Shown here piece by piece: positions 17,397 through 26,134 of a stretch of DNA of 64,000 nucleotides. Within the stretch, counting starts at the first letter, position 1. Each line of letters opens with the position of its first letter. Where the stretch lies: assembly GCF_031451695.1 (NCBI RefSeq), contig NZ_JARWAM010000011.1:62001-126000 (forward strand). The letters run 5' to 3'. Below the pieces are notes generated by a model. The model saw nothing but the letters and a program-made list of their open reading frames with translations. It searched no databases and was not told where the DNA came from. Source of the DNA: Franzmannia qiaohouensis. Its GTDB lineage: Bacteria > Pseudomonadota > Gammaproteobacteria > Pseudomonadales > Halomonadaceae. The position numbers and the translations under genes are program-made.

Positions 17397-18620
17397 TCAG
17401 GCCTCTACGGCAGTCAGCGTGCCCGGCGGGGCGACTACCACCTGGTTGCGGCCGCGGGCCTTGCCGGCGTAGAGCGCCTGGTCGGCGCGCTGCAGGGCAC
17501 CGTCCAGCGTCGTTTCGTCGGCGTACAGCAGGCTGATGCCCAGCGTAACCGATAGCGTCGGCGGCGCCGGTTCGATGCTCAGCGCGATGTCGTTGACCTG
17601 CTGGCGCAACCGTTCGGCGATGGTAATGGCAGTGTTCAGCGTCGCATCGGGCAGCGCGACGATAAACTCCTCGCCGCCGTAGCGGCCGATGATATCGGTA
17701 TCGCGCAGCGCTGCCTGGCAGCCACTGGCCACCGCGATCAGCGCCTGGTCGCCGATACGGTGGCCGTAGCTGTCGTTGAGCTTCTTGAAGTGGTCGATAT
17801 CGATCATGAACAGTGCCAGCGGTGTGCCGTTGCGACAGGCACGGCACAGCTCGCGTTCGGCCAGCTCGAAGAAGCGGCGACGATTGTACAGCCCGGTGAG
17901 GTGATCGGTACTGGCGCTATGGCGCAGCTGACGCTCGAGCTGGCAGCGCTCTTCGATTTCTGCCTGCAGCCGGCGATTGGTGTCGCGCTCCTCCTGCAGC
18001 GACAGATACTGTAGACGCTGCAGCCGATTGAGGCGCAGCTGGGTGATGCCACCGACCAGGTTGACGACGCCTAACAGCAGCAGGTTGCTGGTCAGCACGC
18101 CTACCGGTGCCGGCATCCACAGTAGTACCGCAGCGGTAAAGCCAGCGATCAGGTAGGCGTTCCACGCCAGCGTCCACGGCAAGCGGTTGGGGACCAGCAG
18201 ATAGAGTGCCATGCTGACCACGAGCACCGATGTCAGGTGGGTGCTGAAGGCATTCGAGCGTAGCGGAATGGTCAACAAGAGCCCGCTGATGGTGATCAGG
18301 CAGATCAGATTGATGGGCAGGCGTCGATGCGCCAGGCGTGGCTGGCGACGCAGCGCAATCGCCAGTAGGATGCAGCTCGCGGCCACCGTGAATCGCATCA
18401 GCAGCAGCCAGGCGAAGGCACGGCCGGTGCCTACCTGAGCATGATCGGCGAAGCCGAACAGCAGGAACAGTGCCGCTGCCAGCAGGGCGGCATGCTGCAT
18501 CTGACAGGCATCACGGGCTAGCGTGGAGCGGCGATAGCGCGACTCCAGCGTAGGGTCATCGAACTCGGCCCAAGGCGTGAACTTCGCCACCGACGGTAGC
18601 GTGGATAGGCTGACTGGCAT
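17397..18620 (-). CDS. Membrane diguanylate cyclase (GGDEF)
   Basis: A 407-residue protein: about six membrane helices in residues 40-195, a short coiled linker (LSLQEERDTNRRLQAEIEER) and a GGDEF domain. The active site GRYGGEEFIVAL and the DHLTGLYNRRRFFEL and MIDIDHFKKLND motifs are intact, so it should synthesise cyclic di-GMP. The N-terminal multi-helix region is probably a membrane sensor of the MASE kind, but I cannot assign a subtype. I prefer the ATG at 18620 (AAGGA 7 nt upstream) over the frame extended to 18737. Confidence 0.87.
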   Translation of the reverse strand: MPVSLSTLPSVAKFTPWAEFDDPTLESRYRRSTLARDACQMQHAALLAAALFLLFGFADHAQVGTGRAFAWLLLMRFTVAASCILLAIALRRQPRLAHRRLPINLICLITISGLLLTIPLRSNAFSTHLTSVLVVSMALYLLVPNRLPWTLAWNAYLIAGFTAAVLLWMPAPVGVLTSNLLLLGVVNLVGGITQLRLNRLQRLQYLSLQEERDTNRRLQAEIEERCQLERQLRHSASTDHLTGLYNRRRFFELAERELCRACRNGTPLALFMIDIDHFKKLNDSYGHRIGDQALIAVASGCQAALRDTDIIGRYGGEEFIVALPDATLNTAITIAERLRQQVNDIALSIEPAPPTLSVTLGISLLYADETTLDGALQRADQALYAGKARGRNQVVVAPPGTLTAVEA

Positions 18621-18853
18621 TACCACATCCTTGGGCGGCCCGCCGTAGGCTGGCCCTCCCGCTCCCTTGCTGTTGTTAGTGTTATGTGATCGGCGCGGGC
18701 ACAACGCGGCGTCTTGCGCTGCAGTGCGCAATAGCAAGCATGGCAGCTATTACGCAGGCCGCCAGACGATGTCGCCCAATGTCCTATGTTGGCGACATTC
18801 CATGTGAGTGATCGCCTACTGAATTGGTGCGAGGTGGTGGTGAAAGAGGTGTA

Positions 18854-20149
18854 ATGCTAGTGCCTGACAAGAGATCATTGTCGATATCGGATCCATGCAT
18901 TAGCCATGGTGAACGCTTCGACGGGCTGAGCCTGTTGCTGGGTGAGTGGCAGTCGCTATGGCGGCCGGCGCCGTTTCATCAGCGCATGCCCGAATGGGCA
19001 ACGTCACACGCCGCGCTGTTCGACGCCGCCATGAGTCTCGACGACAGCACCCTGGCAGGCCTACGCGATGACGACCCCTATGCCTCGGTTGACGGCGTGG
19101 TGCGGCATCCGTTGGCGGAGTATCTGCCATTGGCTCAGCTTGCTGCGCTGTGCAAGGTGCCCGCATTACCGACCGCAACGCTGCCGGCGGCCTGGGCTAC
19201 CCATGTTGGGGGCCGCAAGTGGCAGCAGATCGAGGCCTTTGCACCCCATGTGCCGCTCGAGCCTGAGGCCAGCCTGGTGGAGTGGTGTGCCGGCAAAGGG
19301 CACCTGGCGCGCGCCTTGAGTCGTCTGCATCAGCAGCCGGTGACGGCCCTCGAGTGGCAGCCGACGCTGTGTCGAGAGGGGCAGCAGCTAGCCGCGCGCC
19401 AGGGAGTCGCGGTCACCATGCTCGAACAGGACGTGATGGCAGCCACGGCGCGCGACAGGCTGACGGCCTCGAACCAGGTGGTGGCACTGCACGCCTGTGG
19501 CGACCTGCACGAGCGGCTGCTCGAGCTGGCTGCCGACTGCGGGGCCGGGGTAACCCTGGCACCATGCTGCTACCAGCGCACCGCCGCCGCGCGCTATCGA
19601 CCGCTGTCGGCGACCGGGCGAGCCCTGGCCGCACGGCATGGGCTGGCCCTCGAGCGCGACACCCTGGCCCTGGCGGTACAGGAAACCGTGACCGCCCCGC
19701 AGCAGGTGCGCCGCCAGCGCCGCCGCAATGGCGCCTGGCGCCTGGCCTTCGACCTGCTGCAGCGCGAACTGCGCGGCACTGACAGCTACCTGCCGGTGCC
19801 CAGCCTGGCCTACGGGCGTATGCCGCCGAGCCTGGCCGAGTTCTGCGCCTGGGCTGCCGAGCGCAAGGGCCTGGTGCTGCCCGGGCGGGTCGACTGGGGC
19901 GATCTCGAAGCGCGCGGCTGGCAGCGTCTGGCCGAGGTCGAGCGACTCGAGGTGGTACGCCAGCTGTTTCGTCGACCGCTGGAACTGTGGCTGGTGCTCG
20001 ACCGCGTGCTGATGCTCGAGGAGGCGGGCTATACGGTCACGCTGGCCACCTTCTGCGCGCGGCAATTGACACCGCGTAATCTGCTCATTCAGGCGGCCCG
20101 CGACGCGCGGCACGCCTCCCCATCCGAGGTGTTACATGACTCACTCTGA
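18854..20149 (+). CDS. SAM-dependent methyltransferase (METTL25/RRNAD1-like)
   Basis: A 431-residue protein. The SAM-binding motif I is EWCAGKGHLARAL (about residue 138), then TALEWQPTLC, VVALHACGDLHERLL and LAPCCYQRTAAARY. The HACGDL and PCCYQ patterns are typical of the Methyltransf_32 group, whose substrates are mostly unknown. The C-terminal third is helical. The start at 18854 has GAGG 4 nt upstream. The stop overlaps the ATG of the ydbS-like gene, so the three genes to 22117 form one operon. Confidence 0.8.
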   Translation: MLVPDKRSLSISDPCISHGERFDGLSLLLGEWQSLWRPAPFHQRMPEWATSHAALFDAAMSLDDSTLAGLRDDDPYASVDGVVRHPLAEYLPLAQLAALCKVPALPTATLPAAWATHVGGRKWQQIEAFAPHVPLEPEASLVEWCAGKGHLARALSRLHQQPVTALEWQPTLCREGQQLAARQGVAVTMLEQDVMAATARDRLTASNQVVALHACGDLHERLLELAADCGAGVTLAPCCYQRTAAARYRPLSATGRALAARHGLALERDTLALAVQETVTAPQQVRRQRRRNGAWRLAFDLLQRELRGTDSYLPVPSLAYGRMPPSLAEFCAWAAERKGLVLPGRVDWGDLEARGWQRLAEVERLEVVRQLFRRPLELWLVLDRVLMLEEAGYTVTLATFCARQLTPRNLLIQAARDARHASPSEVLHDSL

Positions 20150-20663
20150 TCCGCCAGCTGGCGCTGAGTCGTGGCGCGGGCTCGGTGAGTCGCCGCTGCA
20201 GCCGCTGTCGCCGCATCTGGCACCCTGCCTGGCACTGCACAAGGCGGCCGGCTGGCTGGTGGTGGTGCTGGCGGTGGCGTGGATGCCGCTGGGCGACTCG
20301 CCGCTGCTGGCCTGGCGTGCCTGGCTGGTGGCCGGCGTTGCGGGCTGCGCTGCCCTGGGCGTGGGCTTGGCGTGGTGCGAGGCGCGGCGTCGCGGCTATG
20401 CGCTGCGTGAGCATGACATCGTTCAGCGCCGCGGGCTGTTGGTGCGGCGCCTGCAGGCGCTGCCGCTGGTGCGGCTGCAGCATATCGAGACGCGCAGTAA
20501 TCCGCTGGAGCGCTGTTTCGGCTTGGTGCGACTGGCCTGCTTCACTGCCGGCGGGCGCGGTGCCGACCTGCTGATCGAGGGGCTGCCTGCGGCCCAGGCC
20601 GAGCTGCTCAAGCAGCAGCTGCTGGATCGCCTGAGCGGCGCTTCAGGCGAGTCGTCGGCGTGA
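20136..20663 (+). CDS. ydbS: PH-domain membrane protein, YdbS-like
   Basis: A 175-residue inner-membrane protein with two helices (AGWLVVVLAVAWMPLG and LVAGVAGCAALGVGLAW) and one bacterial PH domain (bPH2, DUF304): YALREHDIVQRRGLLVRRLQ and VRLQHIETRSNPLERCFGL. It pairs with the YdbT-like gene that overlaps its end (TGA and GTG). In Bacillus, homologues counter certain lantibiotics; in proteobacteria the role is unknown. The start at 20136 has GAGG 6 nt upstream. Confidence 0.85.
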   Translation: MTHSDPPAGAESWRGLGESPLQPLSPHLAPCLALHKAAGWLVVVLAVAWMPLGDSPLLAWRAWLVAGVAGCAALGVGLAWCEARRRGYALREHDIVQRRGLLVRRLQALPLVRLQHIETRSNPLERCFGLVRLACFTAGGRGADLLIEGLPAAQAELLKQQLLDRLSGASGESSA

Positions 20664-22117
20664 GCGACCCGCTCGCCGAGTGGCAGCGGCTATCGCCGTG
20701 GGCGATGGTCTCGCTACTGCTGACCCAGGCGGCCGAGCAGGGGCGTCAGCACCTGCCGCTGCTACTTGGCGCCGGTGCTGGTCTGACGCTGCTCGATGCC
20801 ATCGGCTGGCGCGAGCTGCTGCTGGCCGGCGGCGGGGTGCTGTGCCTGGCGCTGTTGCTTGCCTGGCGCTATTACCGGCGTTTCCGGTTTCGGCTCGAGG
20901 ACGATGTGCTGGTGATCCACAGCGGCCTCTTCGAGCAGCGCGAGTACAAGCTGGCGGCGCACCACGTGCAGCAGATCGCCACGCGTCAGCCGCTGCATAT
21001 GCGGCCGTTCGGCGTGGTCGAGTGGCAGGTGGTGCCGCTGGCCGGCGATGCCTCGCGGATAACCCTGCCAGGGATTCGCCAGGCCATCGCCGAGGCGCTC
21101 AGCGAGCGCCTGTCGCCCTACGCCTTGACCCCGCAAGCCGCAGCACCTGCCCACTATGTACTCACCGCCAAGGGCCTGCTGCTGCACGGCCTGACCAGCC
21201 GTTCGGTGATGGTCGCCGCGGCCATGCTGTCGCCGCTGATCCGCCCCCTGGAGCGCTGGCTGCACGATATCGCGCCGTCTCTGGCATGGCGTGACTGGCT
21301 GCCGACTGCGCCGCTGCTGCTCGCCGCCCTGGCCCTGCTGGTGGTGCTGGCCGTTGTGCTGCTGCTGTCGGTGATAGCCGCTGCGTGGCGCTTCTTCGGC
21401 TATCGCCTGGTCGAGCACGGCGGACGCCAGATCCAGACCAGCGGCCTGCTGCAGCGCCAGCGTCAGAGTCTCACCCTGTCGCGCCTGCAGGTGGTCGAAT
21501 GGGTCGAAACCGGTCCCGGGCGCCTGCTTGGCTGCGGCTATCTGGTTTGTCACCAGTTCGGTGGTGCCGGCGATGAGGGGCGCCGTTTCCTGGTGCCGGG
21601 GATTACCGGGGGCGAACAGCGGCGCCTGCTGGCCACCCTGTGGCCGGGGCTGAGCTGGCCCGCCGAGCTGGTCCGCGTTTCACGCCACTATCGACGAGTG
21701 CTGCTGCTGCGAGGGGTCTTGCTGGGCGGGCTGCTGCTGGCCGGCAGTGGCGCGCTGCTGGACGTGACGCTGCCCGGCTGGCAGTGGCTGCTGCTAGCTG
21801 CCGCGCTGCTGGCGCTGGTGGTGCTGGGGGCCTGGCGACGCTGGTACTGCCAGGGCTGGGCGCGCAGCGGCGACTACCTGTGGGTACGTCACGGCCTGTT
21901 CGGCCTGCGCACTCACGTGTTCGCGCTGCACAAGGCGATCGCGGTGGACGTGCGCCAGAGCTGGTTCCAGCGCCGTCGCGGGCTTGCCACACTGCATCTG
22001 CACCTCGCCCACGGGCGGGTAGCCTTGCCGTATATCGAGCACGCCACGGCCCTGGCGCTGGCCGATGAGCTGCTGGCGGCCTGCGCCTCGGACTCAGTCG
22101 TCGAACCGCCAGACTAG
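20660..22117 (+). CDS. ydbT: PH-domain membrane protein, YdbT-like
   Basis: A 485-residue inner-membrane protein carrying repeated bPH2 (DUF304) domains between helix pairs. Examples are FRLEDDVLVIHSGLFEQREYKLAAHHVQQI, the second copy YRLVEHGGRQIQTSGLLQRQRQSLTLSRLQV and a third near YLWVRHGLFGLRTHVFALHKAIAV. The GTG start overlaps the ydbS stop. The 3' end overlaps the convergent peptidase gene by 24 nt. Together with YdbS it likely forms one membrane complex of unknown function. Confidence 0.85.
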   Translation: MSDPLAEWQRLSPWAMVSLLLTQAAEQGRQHLPLLLGAGAGLTLLDAIGWRELLLAGGGVLCLALLLAWRYYRRFRFRLEDDVLVIHSGLFEQREYKLAAHHVQQIATRQPLHMRPFGVVEWQVVPLAGDASRITLPGIRQAIAEALSERLSPYALTPQAAAPAHYVLTAKGLLLHGLTSRSVMVAAAMLSPLIRPLERWLHDIAPSLAWRDWLPTAPLLLAALALLVVLAVVLLLSVIAAAWRFFGYRLVEHGGRQIQTSGLLQRQRQSLTLSRLQVVEWVETGPGRLLGCGYLVCHQFGGAGDEGRRFLVPGITGGEQRRLLATLWPGLSWPAELVRVSRHYRRVLLLRGVLLGGLLLAGSGALLDVTLPGWQWLLLAAALLALVVLGAWRRWYCQGWARSGDYLWVRHGLFGLRTHVFALHKAIAVDVRQSWFQRRRGLATLHLHLAHGRVALPYIEHATALALADELLAACASDSVVEPPD

Positions 22118-23971
22118 GTGTCGCTCGCGGGGCCAGCGTCCGCTGTCGAGGGTGGCGCCGTCGGCGTCCTGGATCACGTAGCTATGCTGCCCCTGGTGGC
22201 GCAGCGCTGCGGCCAGTTGGCCCAGGCCGCGGGGAGCATCGGCACTGAGTATCACCAGCGGCCGTTCGGGGTGGTGCCACATGCGCGCTGCGCCGCGCTG
22301 CTCGACCTCGGGCGGCACGCTGACGGCCCGGTCGCCGAGCCAGTCGTCGACATCGTCACTCAGTCCCACCAGCAGCGTTAACGCCGCCGCGTCGTGCTGG
22401 TGTGCCGCCTCCGGCCGCTGGCCCAGCAACTGCAGGGCCAATGACTCGCTGCCCGGGCTTGCCGCCAGCACCTCGACATCGCCTGCCAGCAGCAGTGCGC
22501 GCAGGGTGGCAGGCGGCGCATCGAGCTCACGCAACACGTCCAGGTGCGGATCGATCTGCAGCGCCAGCGGGCGCTCGTCGAGGTCGATTCGTACCCGCTT
22601 GCGGGGCGCCTCCAGGCGGATGCTGTGGTGTACCTCGGCGTCTCGGGTGGCGATGACAAGTGGCAACTTCAGCGGCCAGGTGGCGCCGTTGGCCTCTTGG
22701 CGCAGCGTGACCTCGAGGCGCCAGCGATCATCCTGCGGTGTGCGCTGAACATCCTCGAGGACGATGCGCGGGCGACCCGGCTGATGCAGCCAGGCAGAGA
22801 AAAAGTCATCCAGTGAGGTGTCGGCGGCCGCCTCGAAGGCGGCCTGCAGATCGTCCCAGCCGGCGCTGTGGAACATGTGCGTGTCGGCCAGCTCGCGCAA
22901 GGCACGGTCGAAGGCGTCGTCGCCAATTCGCTGGCGCAGCATATGCAGCACCATGGCGCCGTGCTGATAGCCGATCAGCCGTGCGGCGGGGTCGCGACCG
23001 CCGCGAAATGCGATCAGCGGACGTTCGCCTGCGGCGGGCAGGGCGGCGAGGTCGGTCAGCCAGCGGCTGCGGGTGTCGTAGGCGTCGCCGCGCAGCTCAT
23101 CCAGGTGATAGTCGGCCAGGTAGGTGGTCAGCGCTTCCGACCAGTTGCCGGCACCACGCTCGAGGCGCACCCCGGTGCCCCACCAGGCGTGCATCAGCTC
23201 ATGGGCCAGCGAGGTATGCGGGATGAAGGGGAGCGGGATGACCCGCTCGCCGAGCAGCGTAAAGCCCGGGAAGGCCAGGCCCACCGGCGCCGGGGTGGCG
23301 GCAATGGTAAAGCTGGCGAAGGGGTAGTCGCCCAGGCGCGCCTCGAACAGCGACAGGTGGTTGGCAGCGTGATGCAGGTAGGTATCGGCGAAGGCGTCGT
23401 CCAGGGCGCTGGGAAACAGGGTGCGCAGGCGTACGTCGCCGACGCTCTGCTCACGCAGCTGCCAGGGGCCGGCAGCGACCTCGATGCCGTCGCTGCGTGG
23501 ATGCTGGTAGTGCTCGCGAGTGGCATCGGCGTCGCTGTCGTCGCTCACCAGCGAGCCGCTGGCCACGCCGCGCTGCTCCGGCGGCAGTTCAAGCGTCAGC
23601 GACAGCGAGAAGGGCGCGTCGAGCAGTGACGGATACCAGCCAGCATTGGCGGGGAGAAAACTGCCGGCCTCCTCCAGGCGCAGCCCGCGCTGCTGTACTG
23701 CGGGGGGAAGTTGGCCCTGCCAATGAATGATGCGGCGCTGGCCGTCATGCTCATCGAGGGTGAGTTCGAGCCCGGCAAGCAGCGCGATCTCCCCGGACGC
23801 GGGGGCCGGGCTGAGCTCGAGTTCGCCGCGCAGGCTCGCGCTGGCAGGGTCGAGCCACAGCCGCATGCTCTTGTGTGGCAGTTCTTCAGCGTTAGCGCCG
23901 AGACTGCCTAGCACGCCCAGGCCTCCCAGCAGGGCGACACACCAGTGGGCTTGGAACCGGTGGTGCGGCAT
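22094..23971 (-). CDS. Secreted M1-like zinc metallopeptidase
   Basis: A 625-residue protein with an N-terminal signal peptide (about residues 1-28, ending GANA). The zinc site is HELMHAW (HEXXH) with a glutamate about 18 residues later in GNWSEALTTYLADY, as in the gluzincin (M1) clan. The spacing is one residue shorter than the usual HEXXH-X18-E, so it may belong to a divergent branch. An N-terminal all-beta region precedes it and a C-terminal domain follows. The function is probably periplasmic peptide degradation. It is followed by the ChaN-PDZ gene upstream on the same strand, 4 nt apart, and the two look cotranscribed. Confidence 0.8.
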   Translation of the reverse strand: MPHHRFQAHWCVALLGGLGVLGSLGANAEELPHKSMRLWLDPASASLRGELELSPAPASGEIALLAGLELTLDEHDGQRRIIHWQGQLPPAVQQRGLRLEEAGSFLPANAGWYPSLLDAPFSLSLTLELPPEQRGVASGSLVSDDSDADATREHYQHPRSDGIEVAAGPWQLREQSVGDVRLRTLFPSALDDAFADTYLHHAANHLSLFEARLGDYPFASFTIAATPAPVGLAFPGFTLLGERVIPLPFIPHTSLAHELMHAWWGTGVRLERGAGNWSEALTTYLADYHLDELRGDAYDTRSRWLTDLAALPAAGERPLIAFRGGRDPAARLIGYQHGAMVLHMLRQRIGDDAFDRALRELADTHMFHSAGWDDLQAAFEAAADTSLDDFFSAWLHQPGRPRIVLEDVQRTPQDDRWRLEVTLRQEANGATWPLKLPLVIATRDAEVHHSIRLEAPRKRVRIDLDERPLALQIDPHLDVLRELDAPPATLRALLLAGDVEVLAASPGSESLALQLLGQRPEAAHQHDAAALTLLVGLSDDVDDWLGDRAVSVPPEVEQRGAARMWHHPERPLVILSADAPRGLGQLAAALRHQGQHSYVIQDADGATLDSGRWPRERHLVWRFDD

Positions 23972-23975
23972 GGGC

Positions 23976-25139
23976 TCAGTGCCGCGGCGGGAAGCGCGCC
24001 AGCACTTCCTCGCGGTCGCCCTGGCGCGAGATGCCCAGCGGCAGCAGGGTGCCCGGCGGCTGATCGCGGACCACCGCGATCAGCTCGCCGGGACTGGCAA
24101 CGGGGCGGCCGGCGGCCTCGACGATCACGTCGCCGCTGACAAGCCCGGCGCGCTCGGCGATCGAGTCGTCGCCCACGGCCTGGATCAATACGCCGTCGGC
24201 GTGGCTGTCGATCATCACCCCGAGGCGCGCCGGGGCCGCCGGTTCGAAGCCCTCTTCGTCAGCCAGTGCATACAGGGCGTCGGCCAGGCCCGCCGGGGGC
24301 TGGCACTGACCGTCTGGCTGCCAGGGCAGCAGGGTCTGCTGCGCGGCTACGCCGAGATCGGCCAGCTGATGGGGCACGCCGTGGCCGTAGGTCAGGTGCC
24401 CCTGGCCGATCAGCGCCACCAGCAGGGGAGTACCGCTGGCCGCGCTGGCGTGATCGGCGAGAGCCTCGTGAATGCCCTCGGCCATGGCTCGGTCCCAGGC
24501 CAGTTGCGCGGCGATGAAGCGCTCGACGCCATGGCCCGATTCGTCGCCCCCCGGGTGGTGGGCGAATACCGCTTCGAGCCGCTCGCGATACGCCTCGGCC
24601 GGTGCGGCGGGTGGCGTGAGGTCATGGCGCTGCTCGGCGGGGACGCTGTCCCAGCCGTCGCTGGCCAGGCGCTGGCGTAGTGCCGGGAGAATGTTCAAGG
24701 CCACCAGCGGAATCTGCTGCATGCGCGCGAAGTGCAGGATCGGCAGGTAGAGTGCCGGGTCATGGCCCCAGTGCTCATGCCAGCCGCTCTGTGCGAGGAA
24801 CTGGGCCTCATCGAGTTCGCCGGCGACCCAGGCATCGAGCGCTGGCTGAGCCTCTCGCGGCAGCATCTCCAGCCCGATCAGCAGGTCGTCGCGGTGGCCA
24901 TGCAGCCCCGACAGGGTATGCAGCTGCCAGCGATGGTGGGCGAGGCGATCATGCTGTTCGCCGAGCAGCACCACCTCGTGGCTGGCCAGTTCGCGCATCA
25001 TGGTGGCATTGGAGGCGTGGCGGCCATCGTCGAGCCGCCACTCGCCCGGCGCGGGGCAGGTCTCGGCCAGCGCCGCCAGTGGCATCAGCAGGGCCGCCGC
25101 GAGGAGGGCTACGCAAAAAGTGGTACGTCGAGACGGCAT
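23976..25139 (-). CDS. ChaN/DUF399-family protein fused to a PDZ domain
   Basis: A 387-residue secreted protein. A signal peptide (MPSRRTTFCVALLAAALLMPLAALA) leads into a ChaN-like domain (VVLLGEQHDRLAHHRWQLH, GLEMLPREAQPALD, LPILHFARMQQIPLVALN, VALIGQGHLTYGHGVPHQL). In Campylobacter, ChaN binds haem and the fold is related to Tiki/TraB. A C-terminal PDZ domain follows from about residue 290 (GVLIQAVGDDSIAERAGLVSGDVIVEAAG). I chose the ATG at 25139 with AGGAG 6 nt upstream; a frame to 25181 is longer but lacks a site. It appears to share an operon with the M1-like peptidase. Confidence 0.83.
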   Translation of the reverse strand: MPSRRTTFCVALLAAALLMPLAALAETCPAPGEWRLDDGRHASNATMMRELASHEVVLLGEQHDRLAHHRWQLHTLSGLHGHRDDLLIGLEMLPREAQPALDAWVAGELDEAQFLAQSGWHEHWGHDPALYLPILHFARMQQIPLVALNILPALRQRLASDGWDSVPAEQRHDLTPPAAPAEAYRERLEAVFAHHPGGDESGHGVERFIAAQLAWDRAMAEGIHEALADHASAASGTPLLVALIGQGHLTYGHGVPHQLADLGVAAQQTLLPWQPDGQCQPPAGLADALYALADEEGFEPAAPARLGVMIDSHADGVLIQAVGDDSIAERAGLVSGDVIVEAAGRPVASPGELIAVVRDQPPGTLLPLGISRQGDREEVLARFPPRH

Positions 25140-25206
25140 CGAAGACTCCTGGCGGCAGCGGCCCGCTAAAGACCGCGTCAATACCGAGACAGTTCCCGCT
25201 GTGCCC

Positions 25207-25755
25207 TCAGAACAGGCTCATGCGTTTCATCACGCCGTCCTGGCGGATCAGCCAGTGGTAGAGCGCGCCGCTGACGTGGAGGATCACCAGACCGAGAATG
25301 ACCCAGCCGAGCCAGCCGTGCCAGACGAACAGGCGCTGCGACAGCGCCTCGTTCTCGCCGACCAGGCCGGGCAGGTTGAACTGGAAGAACTGCACCGGGA
25401 AGCCGCCGGTCGCGGTGGCCAGCCAGCCCAGCACCGGCATCGCCAGCAGTGCCAGATACAGCAGATGATGCACGGCAGTGCTGAGCAGGTGCTGGAACGG
25501 CGGCAGCGGCGGGTCATGCAGCGGCACCACGAAGATCAGCCGGGTGATCAATCTTGCCGTCATCAGGCCCAGCATCATCACCCCGGCGGTCTTGTGCAGG
25601 GTATAGAGGGTGTCGGTGCCGGCGCGCCCGAGGCGTTCCATGGCACCCTCGAAGCCGAGGAACCCCAGCGTCAGGCCACTGGCCAGCGAAAATAGCAGTA
25701 CCGCGGCAACGCCCCAATGGAGCAGTCGATGTGGGTAGGCGTAGCGGTCGGTCAT
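25207..25755 (-). CDS. Cytochrome b561-type membrane protein
   Basis: A 182-residue protein with four membrane helices and the histidines of a dihaem cytochrome b561 (YPHRLLHWGVA, TLYTLHKTAGVMML, FVWHGWLGWVILGLVILHVSGALYHWL). It transfers electrons across the inner membrane, probably to or from the quinone pool, and prokaryotic members can act as superoxide:quinone oxidoreductases. The start at 25755 has GAGG upstream. No partner gene is attached. Confidence 0.88.
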   Translation of the reverse strand: MTDRYAYPHRLLHWGVAAVLLFSLASGLTLGFLGFEGAMERLGRAGTDTLYTLHKTAGVMMLGLMTARLITRLIFVVPLHDPPLPPFQHLLSTAVHHLLYLALLAMPVLGWLATATGGFPVQFFQFNLPGLVGENEALSQRLFVWHGWLGWVILGLVILHVSGALYHWLIRQDGVMKRMSLF

Positions 25756-26134
25756 GTGAGTTCCTCATGAATGGGCATTGCGTCGCTCAGGTTAGCGTAG
25801 CCGATCTGCATACTGTCCATCGGGCGACGATGCTCCACGCAAGATGGTAATGCAACTAAGGTCTATGCGGTGGCGACGCATTGCTGATTGACAGCCAGTG
25901 AGCCAGAGAGCTAGCTTGATTGGGGCGAGTTACCGGTAACATTATTGCTGAGCACCAGCTGCCGAGTAGCTTTCCTGGAGCTGCTGAATCGCCATTCTGC
26001 CCAATGCTGCTAACGGTCGAATTCGCTTGTTTCAGGTTTGACGTAACGCCGATTCCTGGTCATTTGTTGGTAGTACTGCGGTATGCCATCAACCGACCAT
26101 TACAACAAAGCATCACACAGTGGAGACTCACGCC
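25756..26134. other. 379-bp intergenic region before the gluconate operon
   Basis: No gene seen. It carries the GntR-type palindrome (25929-25940) and, about 100 bp nearer the dctP start, TTGACG near 26038 that could be a -35 element of a plus-strand promoter. Confidence 0.6.
25929..25940. promoter_or_regulatory. GntR-type operator palindrome
   Basis: GTTACCGGTAAC is a perfect 12-bp palindrome and equals the core of the E. coli GntR consensus (TGTTACCSGTAACA). It lies about 195 bp upstream of the gluconate TRAP dctP start. The LacI-family gene at 29893 is the obvious repressor; gluconate would relieve binding. Confidence 0.75.
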
